Below, piece after piece: positions 10,566-22,364 of a stretch of 64,000 bases of DNA; the first letter of the stretch is position 1; every line of letters starts with the position of its first letter. Origin of the DNA: Scilla litardierei (lineage: Eukaryota; Streptophyta; Magnoliopsida; Asparagales; Asparagaceae); assembly GCA_030789695.1 (NCBI GenBank), contig CM061142.1, positions 143,687,637 through 143,751,636 of the forward strand. The letters run 5' to 3'. The notes below the pieces were generated by a model that saw only the letters and a program-made list of their open reading frames with translations, did no database searches and was not told where the DNA came from. The position numbers were made by a program, and so were the translations under genes.

Positions 10566-10667
10566 AACTTAAAACTATTTTAAGTTTAGGCCTAAAGAGA
10601 ACAACCCTAGCCAGATTCTCTACTATCCCGGGGTTGGGTCCGACCAATCCCTAAGGATAGATCTATC
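10566..10667. repeat. Serial hairpins in LTR B leader
   Basis: Arms AACTTAAAA/TTTTAAGTT (10566-10586, loop cta), TTTAGGCCTAAA (10585-10596), AGAGAA/TTCTCT (10596-10621), GGGGTTGG/CCAATCCC (10630-10651, 6-nt loop) and GATAGATCTATC (10656-10667). The first and fourth match LTR A hairpins in position and loop size but not in arm sequence. Confidence 0.75.
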
Positions 10668-11104
10668 AACCTATTTGCAATTATAAACGCATGTTTAATT
10701 TAAACTACTTACCTTTCACTTTGTTTTTGTAGAATACAAAGCGACGTTTTAGCAACATTTCTTTGGCCCCGCACCGCTTCTCCCAAGCCGAACCATGTCC
10801 TGAGTCGCACCTTGTCCCGAGCCAAACCACTTCCCGAACAGCACCGCATCCCGAGGCGAGCAACACCCTTGCCTCCGAGCCAAGCACGCACCGAAGAAAC
10901 TTTCATCTTGAGTGGATCCTTCGTCAAGACTTCGGATCCATTTGAACTCCTTTATAGCTTCGCTAAAGCCCGATCAGGAGCAACGAGGAATTTAGGGAGA
11001 AAGAGGGAATATTTATTTTAAGCTCAGATCCGGGCTTGCTCTCGTTTAATGGAGCTACTCAGATATAGAACTTGGGATGAGTTTCAAGGAAAGGAGTATG
11101 CCCC

Positions 11105-11114
11105 TATTTATATA
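11105..11114 (-). promoter_or_regulatory. TATA box of LTR B
   Basis: TATTTATATA on the plus strand (TATATAAATA on the coding strand), in the setting CCCC-TATTTATATA-GG also seen in both LTR A copies. It lies about 330 bp downstream, on the minus strand, of the GC-rich palindrome cluster. Confidence 0.7.
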
Positions 11115-11429
11115 GGCACTGACCCCTCCTCTCTTCTCAATTTCTGATGTGGAACTAAAAATTGGAGTGAAAAAATCAATTAAAGTTGGACCTTTTACAA
11201 AGGCCAAACTTTAGTGAATTTTTCCTCCCTCATCGTTGAGCTTTGCAATTGATACTACCTATCAAATTGAAGAGCACTGAATGGTGAACGCATTAAACAA
11301 ACGACACATCATTCCAAGTTCGTTGGCCCACTCAAATATGTGTCGAAAGTTGGCCAGAAAATCAGATTTCGCCAAAAAAAACCCGCCGCAAGAAAACTTC
11401 GGGTTTTAAAAACCCTCTTCCAGACTTTT

Positions 11430-11760
11430 TGGGCCATGTAGGCCCACCCGCCCGGTGGGCGGGTTGGGCACCCACCTGCTGCATGCAGGCAGGCGCCACC
11501 AGCTCTAGGCAGGCGCCTGCTCGTACTTAGCGGGCGGGTCAAGCCCGCCTTGGGCGGGCACCTGACCACACTGGGGCAAGTACCCTCCCAAGCGGGCACC
11601 CTACAGCATAATCGGGCGCCCGCCTGCACAGGGCGGGTGGGCCAGCCAGCTTGAGCGGGCAGGCCAGCCCAATCCTGCTTATAGCAGGCAGGCTAGCCCA
11701 GCCTGCCCAAAATAGGTGGGCTAGCCCAGCCCGCTGCGGGGTGGGTAGCACAGCCCCTTC
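11430..11760. promoter_or_regulatory. GC-rich palindrome cluster in LTR B U3
   Basis: Repeated inverted GC blocks include CCCGCCC/GGGCGGG at 11447-11463 (loop ggt), CTGCATGCAG, CAGGCGCCTG at 11510-11519 and GCGGGC/GCCCGC around 11530-11550. Further GCCTGCC/GGCAGGC-type pairs continue to about 11720. The cluster corresponds in position to the GCGGGC/GCCCGC cluster of LTR A. Proline- and cysteine-rich frames here are by-products of the base composition. Confidence 0.7.
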
Positions 11761-11938
11761 ATCTGGTGCAGAACTGGGCTAAAGCCCAGTTCTTGTTTTA
11801 GATGGTTTATTTGGCTTATTTGACTGATTTAAGGTCCGATTTCAACGCGGTTTTCTCTGTGACTTTTACAGGAAAATCCTCTTCATTTCTATGCACTTAT
11901 TGTCAAATATATTTGTAAACGATTTACAATATATTTTA

Positions 11939-12886
11939 GGGTTTTTCTCATATTAGTCCCTTAAATCTTGCATAATTTGATAATAGTCCCTTAAATCTTC
12001 GAATTTTGAGTTTAATCCCTCAAATCATTAACTATAACCAAAATAGTCTCCCACTCTAATTTTCTGTTAAAAACTCCGTTGACGTGACTGTTAGGGCTGA
12101 CGTGTGCAACTTGTTCGCTGCGGCAGCGACGGTGATGAGGAGGAGGAGGAGGAGGAGGGGCGACGGTGGTGAGGAGTAGGGATGAGGGAGGAGGGGGGAT
12201 CGGCGGAGGGGAGGAGGGGGGATCGGCGGCGGGGAGGAGGGGGGATCGACGGGGGGTCGGGGGGTTTATGGGGCAGATGTGGGGGATCGACAGCGGGGAG
12301 GGGGGGATGAGGGGGATGAGGCAGTGCGGGAAGAGCTCTCCCGGTGGCGGGGAGGGGCGAGGAGGGGGATGAAGGGGGAGGAGGAGGGTGAGAGCTGTGG
12401 TGGGGAGCAGGGGGTGATGGGGGAGGAGGCGGGGGGAGATCGGCGGGGAGGAGGGGGGATGATGGGGAGTAGGTGGGGAGGGGGGATCGGCGGCAGGAAG
12501 GAAGGGAGGGGGGATCGGCTGCAAGAAGGAGGGGGATGAGGGGGCGGAGGAGGAGGGATCGACGGTGGTGAGGAGGGGGATTGGGCAAGGGAAGAGCGGC
12601 GGCGGGGAGGAGGGGGCGGTGGGGAGGAGGTCAGCCTCCCCCTCCCACCTCCTCCTCCCCTCCTCCGCCTCCCCTCCTCTCCTGCCCCCATTAGGGCTTA
12701 ATTCTTAGTTAATTAATACTAATCGTTAATTAATCCTTAATTAATCTACTTATTTAACAGAATATAGGATGGGGGGACTATTTAGGTTAACGGATTAAGA
12801 CTTGAGGAATTAAACTCAAAATACAAAGAATTAGGGGACTACTATCAAATTGCGCATAATTTAAGGGACTAATATGAGAAAAACCC
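11939..12886. mobile_element. Non-autonomous Mutator-like element (MULE)
   Basis: The ends are GGGTTTTTCTCATATTAG and its exact inverse complement. Similarity between the inverted ends extends about 115 bp with scattered mismatches. The element is flanked by a perfect 9-bp direct repeat TATATTTTA (11930-11938 and 12887-12895), the target duplication length of the Mutator superfamily. Total length is 948 bp with no transposase, so it needs proteins from elsewhere. The interior is a G-rich low-complexity block. It sits in the LTR of B, so it arrived after B or was carried within it. Confidence 0.88.
12128..12680 (+). repeat. G-rich low-complexity core of the MULE
   Basis: About 550 bp in which the plus strand is mostly G and A, with degenerate units around GGGGAGGAGGGGGGATCGGC repeated many times and numerous runs of four to six G. 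Near 12630 the strand switches to C-rich, so the right end can fold back on the rest. Long frames on both strands here are proline- or glycine/arginine-rich shadows. The sequence has strong potential for G-quadruplexes on the plus strand. Confidence 0.8.
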
Positions 12887-14148
12887 TATATTTTATATTT
12901 TGTATCCATCATATGCAATAACCCACATCTATAATATTCTAAAACTTTTGTCACAAACATTTTATGACGTAGTAAATTCCCTTTTAATATAAAATCTATT
13001 TGCATCAAATACAAATAAACTGAGGGCATACATCTCTCAACATCTTCCACTTTCTCTTAGGATCATTTATCCCGAATCAGAAGCTAACTGCAAACTCTTT
13101 GTAGTATTCTGTCTCTTGCATCAAATGCATTTTCTCCTTAATTTCTACCTATTACATGACGATGGTCTCACTCTTTGTGGGACCCTACAGCCTGACCCTA
13201 TTACAAGTAGGGCTCGAAACCCCAGACGGCAGTGACCACGAGCAGCAAGTGCCGTCCCTGTTTTGGTATCATAATTATATGGTTAACTCATCGACATAAG
13301 TATTGTCAGGACCACCCTGACTGTGTCCATGATGACTACCGCAGTTTTAGTCTCTTCGTCAAAACTATGCAGCTTAGTCAAGTCTAGGGTATGGTCAACT
13401 GTCAACACTACTAGCTTAAACTTGGTTAGTCTCCATTGATCTTAAGTCAAATAAAGTTGGACTTCTTCCAACATACTTTGGCCACAGTTTTCACTAAAGA
13501 TCGAACTAACACTGTGACACCAACTCCCCATTAATGGGAGAAACAAATCCTCTCTTGGTCATTACTCTCCTCGCACGTTTGAAGTGTTACCCAACCAAAG
13601 GCCTTTCAACGGGGATTTCTCGAGGCTAGATAAGTGATCTAAGTGACACCGTTCATGCATAGGTTCGTACAATGACCTCAAGTCAAAATACCAACTTGCC
13701 TATCATCACTAAGAGTTATTATTGACAGATTGGTCAATATTAACTATATGATAACACTTATTGGGTCGTTCAGTGAACTCATTCTCCAATGATCACATGT
13801 GTCTTGTCTCCGACTTCGCCAAGTCGAACGACCATGAGATCATCGTCAACACTCCATGATGAAGACAAAGACACAATGTTATCCGATGTTTTGATATCCT
13901 TTTCTCGAAACAGCTACGACAAAGAACGATTTCAAACTTATGCTACTAATGGTCAAACAATTCTCCATGATCGAGATCCTCATTTTGATACTCGTTTAAC
14001 CTCGTATTAAGTCTCAGACTTTACCTAAGCTCTAATGTTAACTACGTTATTATTAACTTAGGAAAATTCTTACTAAACAACTTACTGTTATTTTGAACAA
14101 GACGTCTGTACACATATATAGAGATAAATTGCCTTGAGGGCAAACCCA

Positions 14149-16439
14149 TCTCGCACTTGCACTCAGGTCCATTTATCCAGGTATCTCATACCGCATTTAC
14201 ACATAAGTTTTTCTAGACTTCATGTGGTAGAGTCTTCGTGGGTGGATATACTAAACCGTCGATTGTATAGAATTAATGGGTTCTATGTTTCTTCTTGATC
14301 ACGAATTTGAATCTCATCCAAAACGTTTCTTAGTACTCTTAGACTCCATAAAAATATGTCTTGACTGGATCTTATCCAGATTCTCGTCCTATACGAGCAT
14401 AATCCAAAATAGTCATTATCAGGATGGTTCATAATTGTTTCTGATAAAGTGTTAAAATCTTTGACCACTTTGTCAAAACAAGTGTTCCAGCTCCTTGATG
14501 CCTCACATGCCTTTTATTTGCTTCCACTAACCGTTAAAACTCTATAAGTTTGTTCTTCTAAATCATATTTAGAAAACATATATATTCCAGTTTTTGTGGT
14601 CATCATGAGCATTTACATCGAGTCTGATCCGAATAGATCTGTACACAGTTGTTGGCGAGAAAATTTCATCAAAATCTGTTTATAGGAGTTCTGATGATAA
14701 CCGTTCTCGACCAGCATAACTTGTACTTCTCTATTTTCCATCTGAACTAATCTTCTTTATCGAAGATTCACTTGCAGCCAAAGGAAATACTTTCCTTGGG
14801 CATGTAAACTAAAGTACATACTTTATTTACGTGCATGGACCTTTTTCGGATTGCATCAAGCCATTTCTTAGAGTCACTACTCCGAATGGCATCTTGGAAG
14901 TTGTCTAGGCCATCATCAAATATGATGTCTTACTCGACTTCTTCTTTTCACGCGGCTCAAGTAAACCGGTGACTTCCTAACGGTTAATTTAAAGAATATC
15001 GTATTGCTATGGTCCTTACAGAACCTTATCAAGAACATAGGCACTATTATCTTGGGATTAACCCAGACGGAGAATTGTAACTCAAAGTCACTTATCATGT
15101 ATCAAATCATGTCTAACAGAGTGCATTTCATACTTTCCAACACACCAATATGTTATGGAACTTGACGTGAGAGAAAATCACATTTTCTTTTAATTACACA
15201 AGAATTACATAGCTAAGTATTCTTCTCTTTGATCTGATCAAAGTAGCTCAAATACTTCTATCATTGTGTTCTTTATTTTATCAGACTTAAGTTTCATCTA
15301 GAACACGTGTCGTAAAAAATTAGAGTGTCACATCTAGGCTAATTTAGACTTGGGTCTAGGTACATCTGTATGTGTGAGACCATGAGTTCTCCAACTCGTT
15401 CTCCCACTGTCTTACAGAAGGAGTTCGGCTATCATACCTTTTAGAAAAGACTTACAAGTGTCTTTCGAATCATAATACGAGAGGTCAAAAGCCATCTCTT
15501 TATGTGACTTTTCAAGTCTGTTCTCTTCGGTACATCCTGGTCTATTTTGACATAGATAAGTTTTCCATAACTTGTGCATTCATGTATTACCACCTAATAC
15601 AATGTTGTTATACATATTACTCATTGCTTTGGAAGCAAGATGACGCAATTCTCCCAAATAAATATTAGACGTCCCCTATGGTCCAAGAAACAACAATTGC
15701 TCCTTTTTCAACATATATGACAATCTATTCCTTTTGTATAACGATTATCCTGAAATCGTGACATTAAATATGTCACATTTTCAGTTCCACTACTTTTACC
15801 TTTACTAATGATATATAAAGCTTTCTTTCTCAATTGACTTCCTGGATACCTTCTTCCTTTCTAAATCTCATTTAGATATTACGCATCACAACACAGATAA
15901 TAACCATGAAAATATCTCATGTATCAAAACACTTGAGCTTTGCAACCTTGAGTGTACTCAACAAGTTGCTCGTCTCAAGATCCGGTTGGGATACATAGTC
16001 GTGTCCCGCTCATGCACTCATCTTTGATTCAAACAATTTGATCGAAGTTTCGAACTTTACGAATCGAAACTGTTCGCCATACAACCTTAAGTTGACTCAA
16101 CAAGTTATATGGAGAAACATGCTTTGAACATCAGTATGTTCAAGCTGCCCCTCGTAGAGGCGAGTGACAGGTAGGTGCAGTTATTTTGTTGGACCCAAAG
16201 CTCAAGATAATCATTTTCCGTAATCATGTGCTAAGGAGGACACTTTTAATGTCAGTAAGAACATAGTTTAGTCTATCAATTAGAATTTGAACTGATATCT
16301 AATTAACTAACCATTTTGACCAGTTAACTTATTGTCTTAGGATATTACGTTTTGGATTCCAGCGGTATACATAGAACTACTCTAGTTTAGCTAACGTTCA
16401 ATTTTAAATATAGATAGAATGGCTTTTATCTAACTATAT
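14149..16439 (-). pseudogene. Decayed internal coding region of Copia element B
   Basis: On the minus strand, 14912-14690 codes for the beginning of Copia RT: SKKWLDAIRKRSM is followed by CTLVYMPKESISFGCK, then a stop, IFDKED and further breaks. At 16190-16100 a stretch corresponds to part of the A gag (shared nucleotide block around catgctttgaacat). The rest, including the expected integrase and RNase H regions, is too broken to assign domain by domain. B was thus originally an autonomous gag-pol Copia, unlike A, which keeps only gag. Confidence 0.6.
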
Positions 16440-17571
16440 CCTCCCATTATTTTGGCGATCATTTTTAGCCATAATAATAAACAATTTAAAATAATTAAAT
16501 TTAGTTGGAAAAGGATCCAACCACCTCTCACAACCTTGAGTGTGCTCAATAAATTTCTTGACTCTGCGATTGGTAGATGACTCTTCATCAATCATATCAT
16601 ATACGATTCCCTTATTGGTTTTTACCCCTAGCCACTTATGATCATTAGTGTGCTCAAGAAATCATAATGACTAGTCTAGTTGAACCCATATTTTCATGTT
16701 TAGTCCAACTTACACCGACACTCAATGTTTGGGCACGATGCGACGGGTTGGGTTAATTCTAGACTACATCTCTTGTAATGATAATTTGGTTTCCATAAAG
16801 TAGCTATGACATAGCTTGAGTGTGCTTAACAACTACAACATAGAACCCAGAGTTGCCAACGTCTAAAACACGGAGGGTTACGGGTAACCTTGAAGAAGAT
16901 TTTAAATGTAATTGACTAGATGTAATCGATGGTTTCACATAATCATAATTTGCATTCTTGCATTCCAGCGGAACACGACCAGGGATTTGGCTAGGCCAGG
17001 ATCATTATCCCTAGTCGAGCTAGTGTGATCTACAACACTAGTCATAAAAACATTAGACGGGATCATGGTCCATTGAAGGAAACTAATTATTCATATGTGT
17101 GCCATCGACTAGGAATGGCTTCAATAAAACTATTTACTCCTATCAACTAGTTGAATCCTAAAATTCGAAATTATTAGTATTGGTTAATCACTTTTATTAA
17201 TGTCCTTATCAACTATAAGGAATGAATTTTAGGGTGCTATCCTAATCATGTATTAGGAATTTAAACAAGTTTAAATCATAGCATGTCCATCATAATTATC
17301 TTAAAATTTGTAGAAAGCTTTTAATGGATATCCTAAAAAATTTTCTTAGATTATCACATAATAAGCAAGAATATGACATAACCATTAAAATACGAAAACT
17401 TTTAGCACACAAAATTTTAACACTAAAAACTTAAAATTATCTCATAATTAAGTTACAACAATTAATTATCATCATATAATAATTAAGGTCTAATTTTCAA
17501 TAACATTTTTCGAAAATAATAACATTGCATGGGAAAACGAAAATTTTAATAGTTTAATTAAAACCTCCATC
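16440..17571 (-). mobile_element. Untranslated leader of Copia element B
   Basis: This AT-rich stretch matches the leader of element A at about 38480-38800 and 45800-46630: shared blocks include CATAATAATAAACAATTTA, CAACCTTGAGTGTG and GATCATTAGTGTGCTCAA with minor changes. It has no ORF of note. It is cut at 17571 by LTR C, within a block reading CATCTGATG in both B and A. The rest of the leader and the 5' LTR of B must lie beyond the window. Confidence 0.7.
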
Positions 17572-17909
17572 TGATGTGGAAACATGCTACATCTGATATG
17601 TCCATATTTTCCATGTTTTTATCACATCATTTCATATCATATTCGCCTCCAAACCCTATATTTTCATATATGATCACGCTTATAATGCCATATTTTTTGT
17701 ATAGCTTTATGGATGTTCAGGAGTTTTGGAGCGAATTGGAGCTATTTTGGGACATGGACACATTCGACACATCTGAGATGTCATTGGCAAGGCCCCATGA
17801 GAGTTCACCAAGGCAAGGAGGAAGATTGGAGAAGACGAGGAGAAGAGAGTAAGAGACGACCAAATTCAGCATCAGTTTCTTAGGTGACTCGACAGAGTAG
17901 CATCAGCTA

Positions 17910-18236
17910 CTCGGCCGAGCTGACACACAGAAATCACACAGAAACGGCCTCAACCTACTCGACCGAGCAGATAGCCTACTCGACCCGAGTCGCACCAAAC
18001 AGAGCGATGATTCTGAGCTTCTCCCCAGGACCCTACAACTCGATCGAGCAGGTCACCTCCTCACCTGAGTAGCTTTCAGACAGAGCAACGTTTTGGAGGC
18101 AAATTCTGACCCACTGTAGCTCGATCGAGTAGAGGGGATACTCGACTGAGTAGCTTGTATCAGCCAGAAGTAGAGCAGCAGCAAGCGGAGCCCGAAGTCG
18201 ACTCGACCGAGCAGGCCTCTCTACTCGGTCGAGTAG
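17910..18236. promoter_or_regulatory. Palindrome cluster CTCGRCCGAG in LTR C U3
   Basis: CTCGGCCGAG at 17910-17919 is identical to the LTR1 core. Others are CTCGACCGAG near 17968, CTCGATCGAG near 18040 and 18121, CTCGACTGAG near 18143, CTCGACCGAG near 18202 and CTACTCGGTCGAGTAG at 18221-18236. The cluster ends about 70 bp before the TATA box. Role inferred from position. Confidence 0.75.
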
Positions 18237-18308
18237 GGCAATGCGCCCAGTATGTTGCGAGCCCAAGTGCCCATATTTTCTGATATTCTTTGTGAGGTCC
18301 CTACCCCT

Positions 18309-18317
18309 TATATATAA
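18309..18317 (+). promoter_or_regulatory. TATA box of LTR C
   Basis: TATATATAA in a short AT island directly after the palindrome cluster and well upstream of the primer site, at the position expected for the LTR core promoter. Confidence 0.7.
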
Positions 18318-18632
18318 GCACATTTTTACCCTATTTTCCAAACATCGAGAGTTTTATCATATCTTTAGAATTTAATTAGATTTTTTAGATCTAGAGAGTT
18401 TTGTGCTGTCGCTAATTTTGTGAAGACAAAGTTAGGATTTTTTATTGTTCTTTTGCACAAGAAAACTCTATTTTCTGAATTCTCTTATTTTTGCTATTGC
18501 TCCACGATGCGTTGGTAACAATTCTCTAAACTTTCTATTGATTTTGATGTCGTCTATTTCCATGATGAATTCCTTTGCATCGATTGAATTTTTCTTTGCT
18601 ATTACTATGAAGCACGAGTAGTTCTATCTAAG

Positions 18633-19112
18633 GCTAATGGATTAGCTCTAGGATCTTAGGATTTAGATATAAAGTTAGGATTTTTCAGGTTGTGTTGGTA
18701 TAAAAGGGACGTATTTTGTTCGATCTAGCAAAGTTTGTAGGAGATCTCGTACTGAGATCATGCCCACGGTCGGTGAAATCGATTGACTTAAAGAGTATCC
18801 TATAAACTTAATTAGGGAGTTAGTGGATTCAATTAGGGCTCGTGACCATGTCTAGCTCGTGTCTTGATGGGATCCACCAACGAACTATATTACTAATTGA
18901 CTGCTACCGTCATTGCATCAATGAGAGACACCAAAATACATCGAAACTCTAACTCACGAGAGTGGCATGGGTTGAGATCATTCTGACCACGAGAGTGGCA
19001 TGAATATTATTGATTCTTAATGCACGGATCGTGTGCACCTGTCGCGAGAGTGGGGTTAATGTGATATGTTAGATTCATGGCGCTTAGAGCCATGAATGCC
19101 ACATCTTAGATG
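18633..19112. repeat. Serial hairpins and a repeated motif in LTR C leader
   Basis: Hairpins: GCTAAT/ATTAGC (18633-18646), GATCTC/GAGATC (18743-18759), TGCAC/GTGCA (19021-19037), ATTCATGGC/GCCATGAAT (19073-19097) and CATC/GATG (19102-19112). The phrase CACGAGAGTGGCATG occurs twice (about 18956-19011), with a third decayed copy, CGCGAGAGTGG, near 19043. The copies are flanked by different, roughly complementary arms such as CTCtAAC/GTTGAG and ATTC/GAAT. Confidence 0.6.
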
Positions 19113-19458
19113 CGACAATCCCTAATAAAGCCAATGCAACGTAAGAGTCTTAACCTGGAATCGACATCCGACGATCCTAGTAGTGAGTCCTAAAGCAATA
19201 ATAGTCTTTATTAATTGATCACAATTCCAAACAAACAATCTATGAAACCGACTGCTACCTAAATTCCGAGATTTGGAAATAGCCCGAGACATTAACATCG
19301 CTACCCTCCCTGTGGGATCGATAATCTTTTATTCTATTACTTGAAATCGTACGCTTGCATAAAGTGCCTGGAATTTGCATTTGAGATACATCTAGCCCTT
19401 GGCATTCGTGCCATTTCTAGGTGGCTCCTAGGTGTAGATTTCGGGAGCATCAAGTTTT

Positions 19459-19475
19459 TGGCGCTGTTGTCGAGA
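19459..19475 (+). other. Primer binding site, decayed tRNA-Asp type (element C)
   Basis: TGGCGCTGTTGTCGAGA differs from the intact site at 471-487 (TGGCGCCGTTGCCGGGG) at four positions, all C-to-T or G-to-A changes, as expected from decay of methylated cytosines. It lies 6 bp after the LTR end. Confidence 0.85.
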
Positions 19476-19602
19476 AAGGTAATGGTGTTACTTGGGTTAT
19501 TTTTCTACTGACGTATTTGTTAGCAAATCTTACCATTTCTTACCTTTCCGCATTTTTATTATTTTGTTACTTTGCTACTAACGGTATTTTTCTGAGTTCT
19601 TA

Positions 19603-21008
19603 TTGTGCATGAACACTTGCCTTGGGTGTCTTGACAAAGAATTATTATTTGACCCCGAGATTGAAAAGATCGCAGGAAGGCTCAGAGCAGAGAAGAGGAG
19701 TCAGACTATTATAAATCCAATGGCAAGGGGTAATATTACTCGTCCACACAAAGGGTCCATTCGGGACCATATAAAGCAAAATTTACTGGTGCTTCTTCTA
19801 TCTTGAGGCCGTAGCTGGCGGTAGGAAGCTTTGAGCTGAAGACTGGGTTGATAAATCTAATGCAGCAGGACCCCTTTCACGGGCACCCACATGAAAACCC
19901 AAACCACCATATAGACACATTCTTGGAGAAGTGCGACACTTTTCAGGCCAAAGATGTGAGTGAAGATGCAATCAAGCTCAAACTATTCCCATTCAGTCTG
20001 AGGGACAAGGCCTCTTATTGGCTACATGCGCATCCTTCTAATACCTTCACGACTTGGGAGAAGTTGGCTACAACATTTATGAACAAGTTCTATCCACCGT
20101 CCAAAACGGTGAGGATTCGAGGAGCAATCTCAAATTTTAAGCAAATTCCCCAGGAGTCGTTGTATGAGGCTGGGAAAAGATTTAAAGACCTGCAGCATCA
20201 ATGCCTGCACCATGGAGTCTTGGAGTGGGATCTTGTTCAGAGCTTCTTTAATGGACTCCAACCAAGTACAAAGTTGATTATCGATTCCTCCGCTCAAGGC
20301 GCTCTCTTGGACAAGCCATCCGATGAAGCTCTATCCTTGCTGGAGCAAATGGCCGTAAATACTCAGCAGTGGGGTGATGAACGCTCATCTACTACAGGCC
20401 CCGAGGTAAAAATCGCAACCCATCTTGATAGTCATATTGAGACTCTTTGCAAATAGGTGGCAAGGATTGAACAGAGGTGGGATGTTGTTCCAACCACTTC
20501 TAGAGCTCAAGCTTATCCGATACATGAAGACTATGCGGAGCATAGCTATGCTCCTAATGAAGGACCCTATGATGGAGAAGCCATGCAAGCTGAGCAGGTA
20601 CACTTCATAGCTGGTGAGGGGAGGAATCATTGGCAACATACGGCAGCGAGAAATCATCCTAGACTTTCTTATGGTAACCCCAATGGAGGATTGCAACCTC
20701 CTCAGCAGCAGAGACCTCCACCACCTCCTCAGCAACAAGAGGCACCTCCACAGAACCAATAGTATGGGTTTAGGCCTTCTGGGCCTTATAGACCGTCGGG
20801 ATACAACAGCCGCTTGCCATAACAACAATACCAACCGGCGGCCCTGAGACCCAATCTAAAGGCAACCTTGGATGCTTTTATTAGTGGGCAACCTAAGGTA
20901 AATGCAGAGGTTCTGCTCATTTCAAGTCTATTAATGCCTCCATTGATGAGCTCAAATGCCAAATGTCCCAACTTATGAAGATGCAATGGAGATTGCCTTC
21001 TCAGCCGG
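19603..21008 (+). pseudogene. Athila-type Gag, first part (element C)
   Basis: The N-terminal frame (to 19806) includes LLFDPEIEKIAGRLRAEKRS, the usual start of Athila Gag. A frameshift leads into the frame at 19848-20456 with the retrotransposon Gag domain: CDTFQAKDVSEDAIKLKLFP, FSLRDKASYWL and KFYPPSKTVRIRGAISNFKQ. A stop at 20456 is followed in frame by a proline/glutamine-rich tail to about 20762. Gag would form the particle. The frame is cut at 21008 by element D and resumes at 30369. Confidence 0.9.
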
Positions 21009-22356
21009 TGTAACGACCGGTATTTTCGGATACTAGAGTGGAGTTCCATTAATTTAAGTCTTTCATAAATATACATTGATGTATGGATACTAATAATATA
21101 CTTGTTAGTTAAGTTATTAATAGTGTTATTAATGATTTGAGATTGGAAGTTTAAATGTTTTAAAATTCAAAATGCTTTTAAAATTCAATTTATTTAAAAC
21201 ATTCTTTTATAATCATAATTAATTTTTGGAAACATTGTACTCATTCAAACCCCCTTTAAAATCCTCTAATTATTTTATTACTCAACTTTCCTTTTTCCTC
21301 TTATTCATAATCTCTCCTATTAATGTTGTTATTCAAATATTTTCCAAAATCAAATTTCAAATTCATCTTAAAAACTTTCCTGTTTAAGAACTTCCTAAAT
21401 TACCTAGCTTTAAATCCCTAATTTTTAATACGTTTCAAACTTTCCTATTTTTGTTACCGTAATAAAGTCTATGACTAATTGGGAATTATCCTGAAATTAA
21501 ACCTCATTATTATTCAACCTTCCTAATTACTTTTGTTTTTAATTTCCATGATAAATATTTTTAAATGCAAATGTTTTAATTTCAAACACTTTCCGTATTA
21601 GTTTTACTATTAAGTTTTCCCTAATCAGTTATTATTTAAAACAAATCCTTTAAATTTTTAAACCTTCTTTTTCCCCCTATTTACTCATTCCTGTAAACAT
21701 GTTATTACATGTGGATGGTTATTCAAATTCAAACCCAAAAGTTATAAAATTTGAATGTTTTCAAAAGGATTAAATTTCGAATTTGTTCAAAAATTTCTCT
21801 TTAAACCCAAATTAAATTATAGCTATTATGGAAACATTTTTACCCATTCAAAACCCATTGATCTCTCTAATTATTTAAATTATTCAAACCTTCCTATTTA
21901 TTCTTGCTAATAAACTCTCCCCGAATAATTACTAATTCAAAACAAATTACCTTCTTCTCATATTTCCTTTTATAAACTCTTTTAAACCGATATTGATTAG
22001 TTTATAATTTTCAAATTCAAATTTCAAAACGTATTCTAAAACATTTAAAATTCAAATTAAGCCTTACTTTTATAAACTCTTTCAAACCTATATTGATTAG
22101 CCCTAATTACCCCCTTTATAACATATTCAATTCTTTATTTTAAACTCTTTCCTTTTTAGCTAACCCAATAACTAAGATTAAGTAGCTCTAAATTCCCCTA
22201 ATTCAAATTACTTCCTATTACAACCTAGTTTTTCTATACCTAAGCCAAAGTTCTATTCACGGGTTGTACGAATTCAAACCCACACACCAAAGCTCATATA
22301 GGAAGTGACCCTAAAAGTCTACTCACGTGTTGTCCCTCAAACCATCACTCCATTCT

Positions 22357-22364
22357 TATATAAA
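22357..22364 (+). promoter_or_regulatory. TATA box of LTR D (left copy)
   Basis: TATATAAA, identical in the right LTR at 27345-27352. A CACGTG box lies about 30 bp upstream (22324-22329), and a CT-rich tract and GC-rich leader-like block start about 120 bp downstream, as in a plant promoter. Confidence 0.65.

Larger units (their letters stand above)
10476..14148 (-). mobile_element. 3' LTR of Copia element B (contains a MULE)
   Basis: Plus-strand ends are TGTTGGGTTT at 10476 and ...AAACCCA at 14148, followed at once by TCTCGCACTTGCAC, the complement of a polypurine tract. The same layout and related sequence appear in LTR A (TGTTGGGG...CTCCTACA, then TCTCCCACTTGCAC), including the shared stretch GACCCTACAGCC. 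This marks B as a diverged relative of A in minus orientation, and this LTR as its 3' LTR. Without the MULE and its extra duplication copy the LTR is about 2.7 kb. The left edge cuts Tork RNase H. Confidence 0.8.
17572..19452 (+). mobile_element. 5' LTR of Athila-type Ty3 element C
   Basis: TGATG at 17572 and CATCA ending at 19452 form a 5-bp terminal inverted repeat. The tRNA-Asp primer site follows within 7 bp, and gag of the Athila type follows on the same strand. Length is 1881 bp. It carries a palindrome cluster (17910-18236), TATA box (18309-18317) and hairpins (18633-19112). The 3' LTR is not in the window. Confidence 0.85.

Noticed and set aside
11339..11400. Inverted AT/GC stretch as a transcription terminator
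   Set aside because: Bacterial-type terminators are not meaningful in this plant sequence, and the stretch belongs to LTR B U3.
12012..12691. Several long proline-rich or glycine/arginine-rich frames
   Set aside because: They are translations of the G-run core of the MULE on both strands, without conserved features.
17572..18341. Small frames around the palindrome cluster of LTR C
   Set aside because: Regulatory LTR sequence with no coding signature; frames are short and overlap on both strands.
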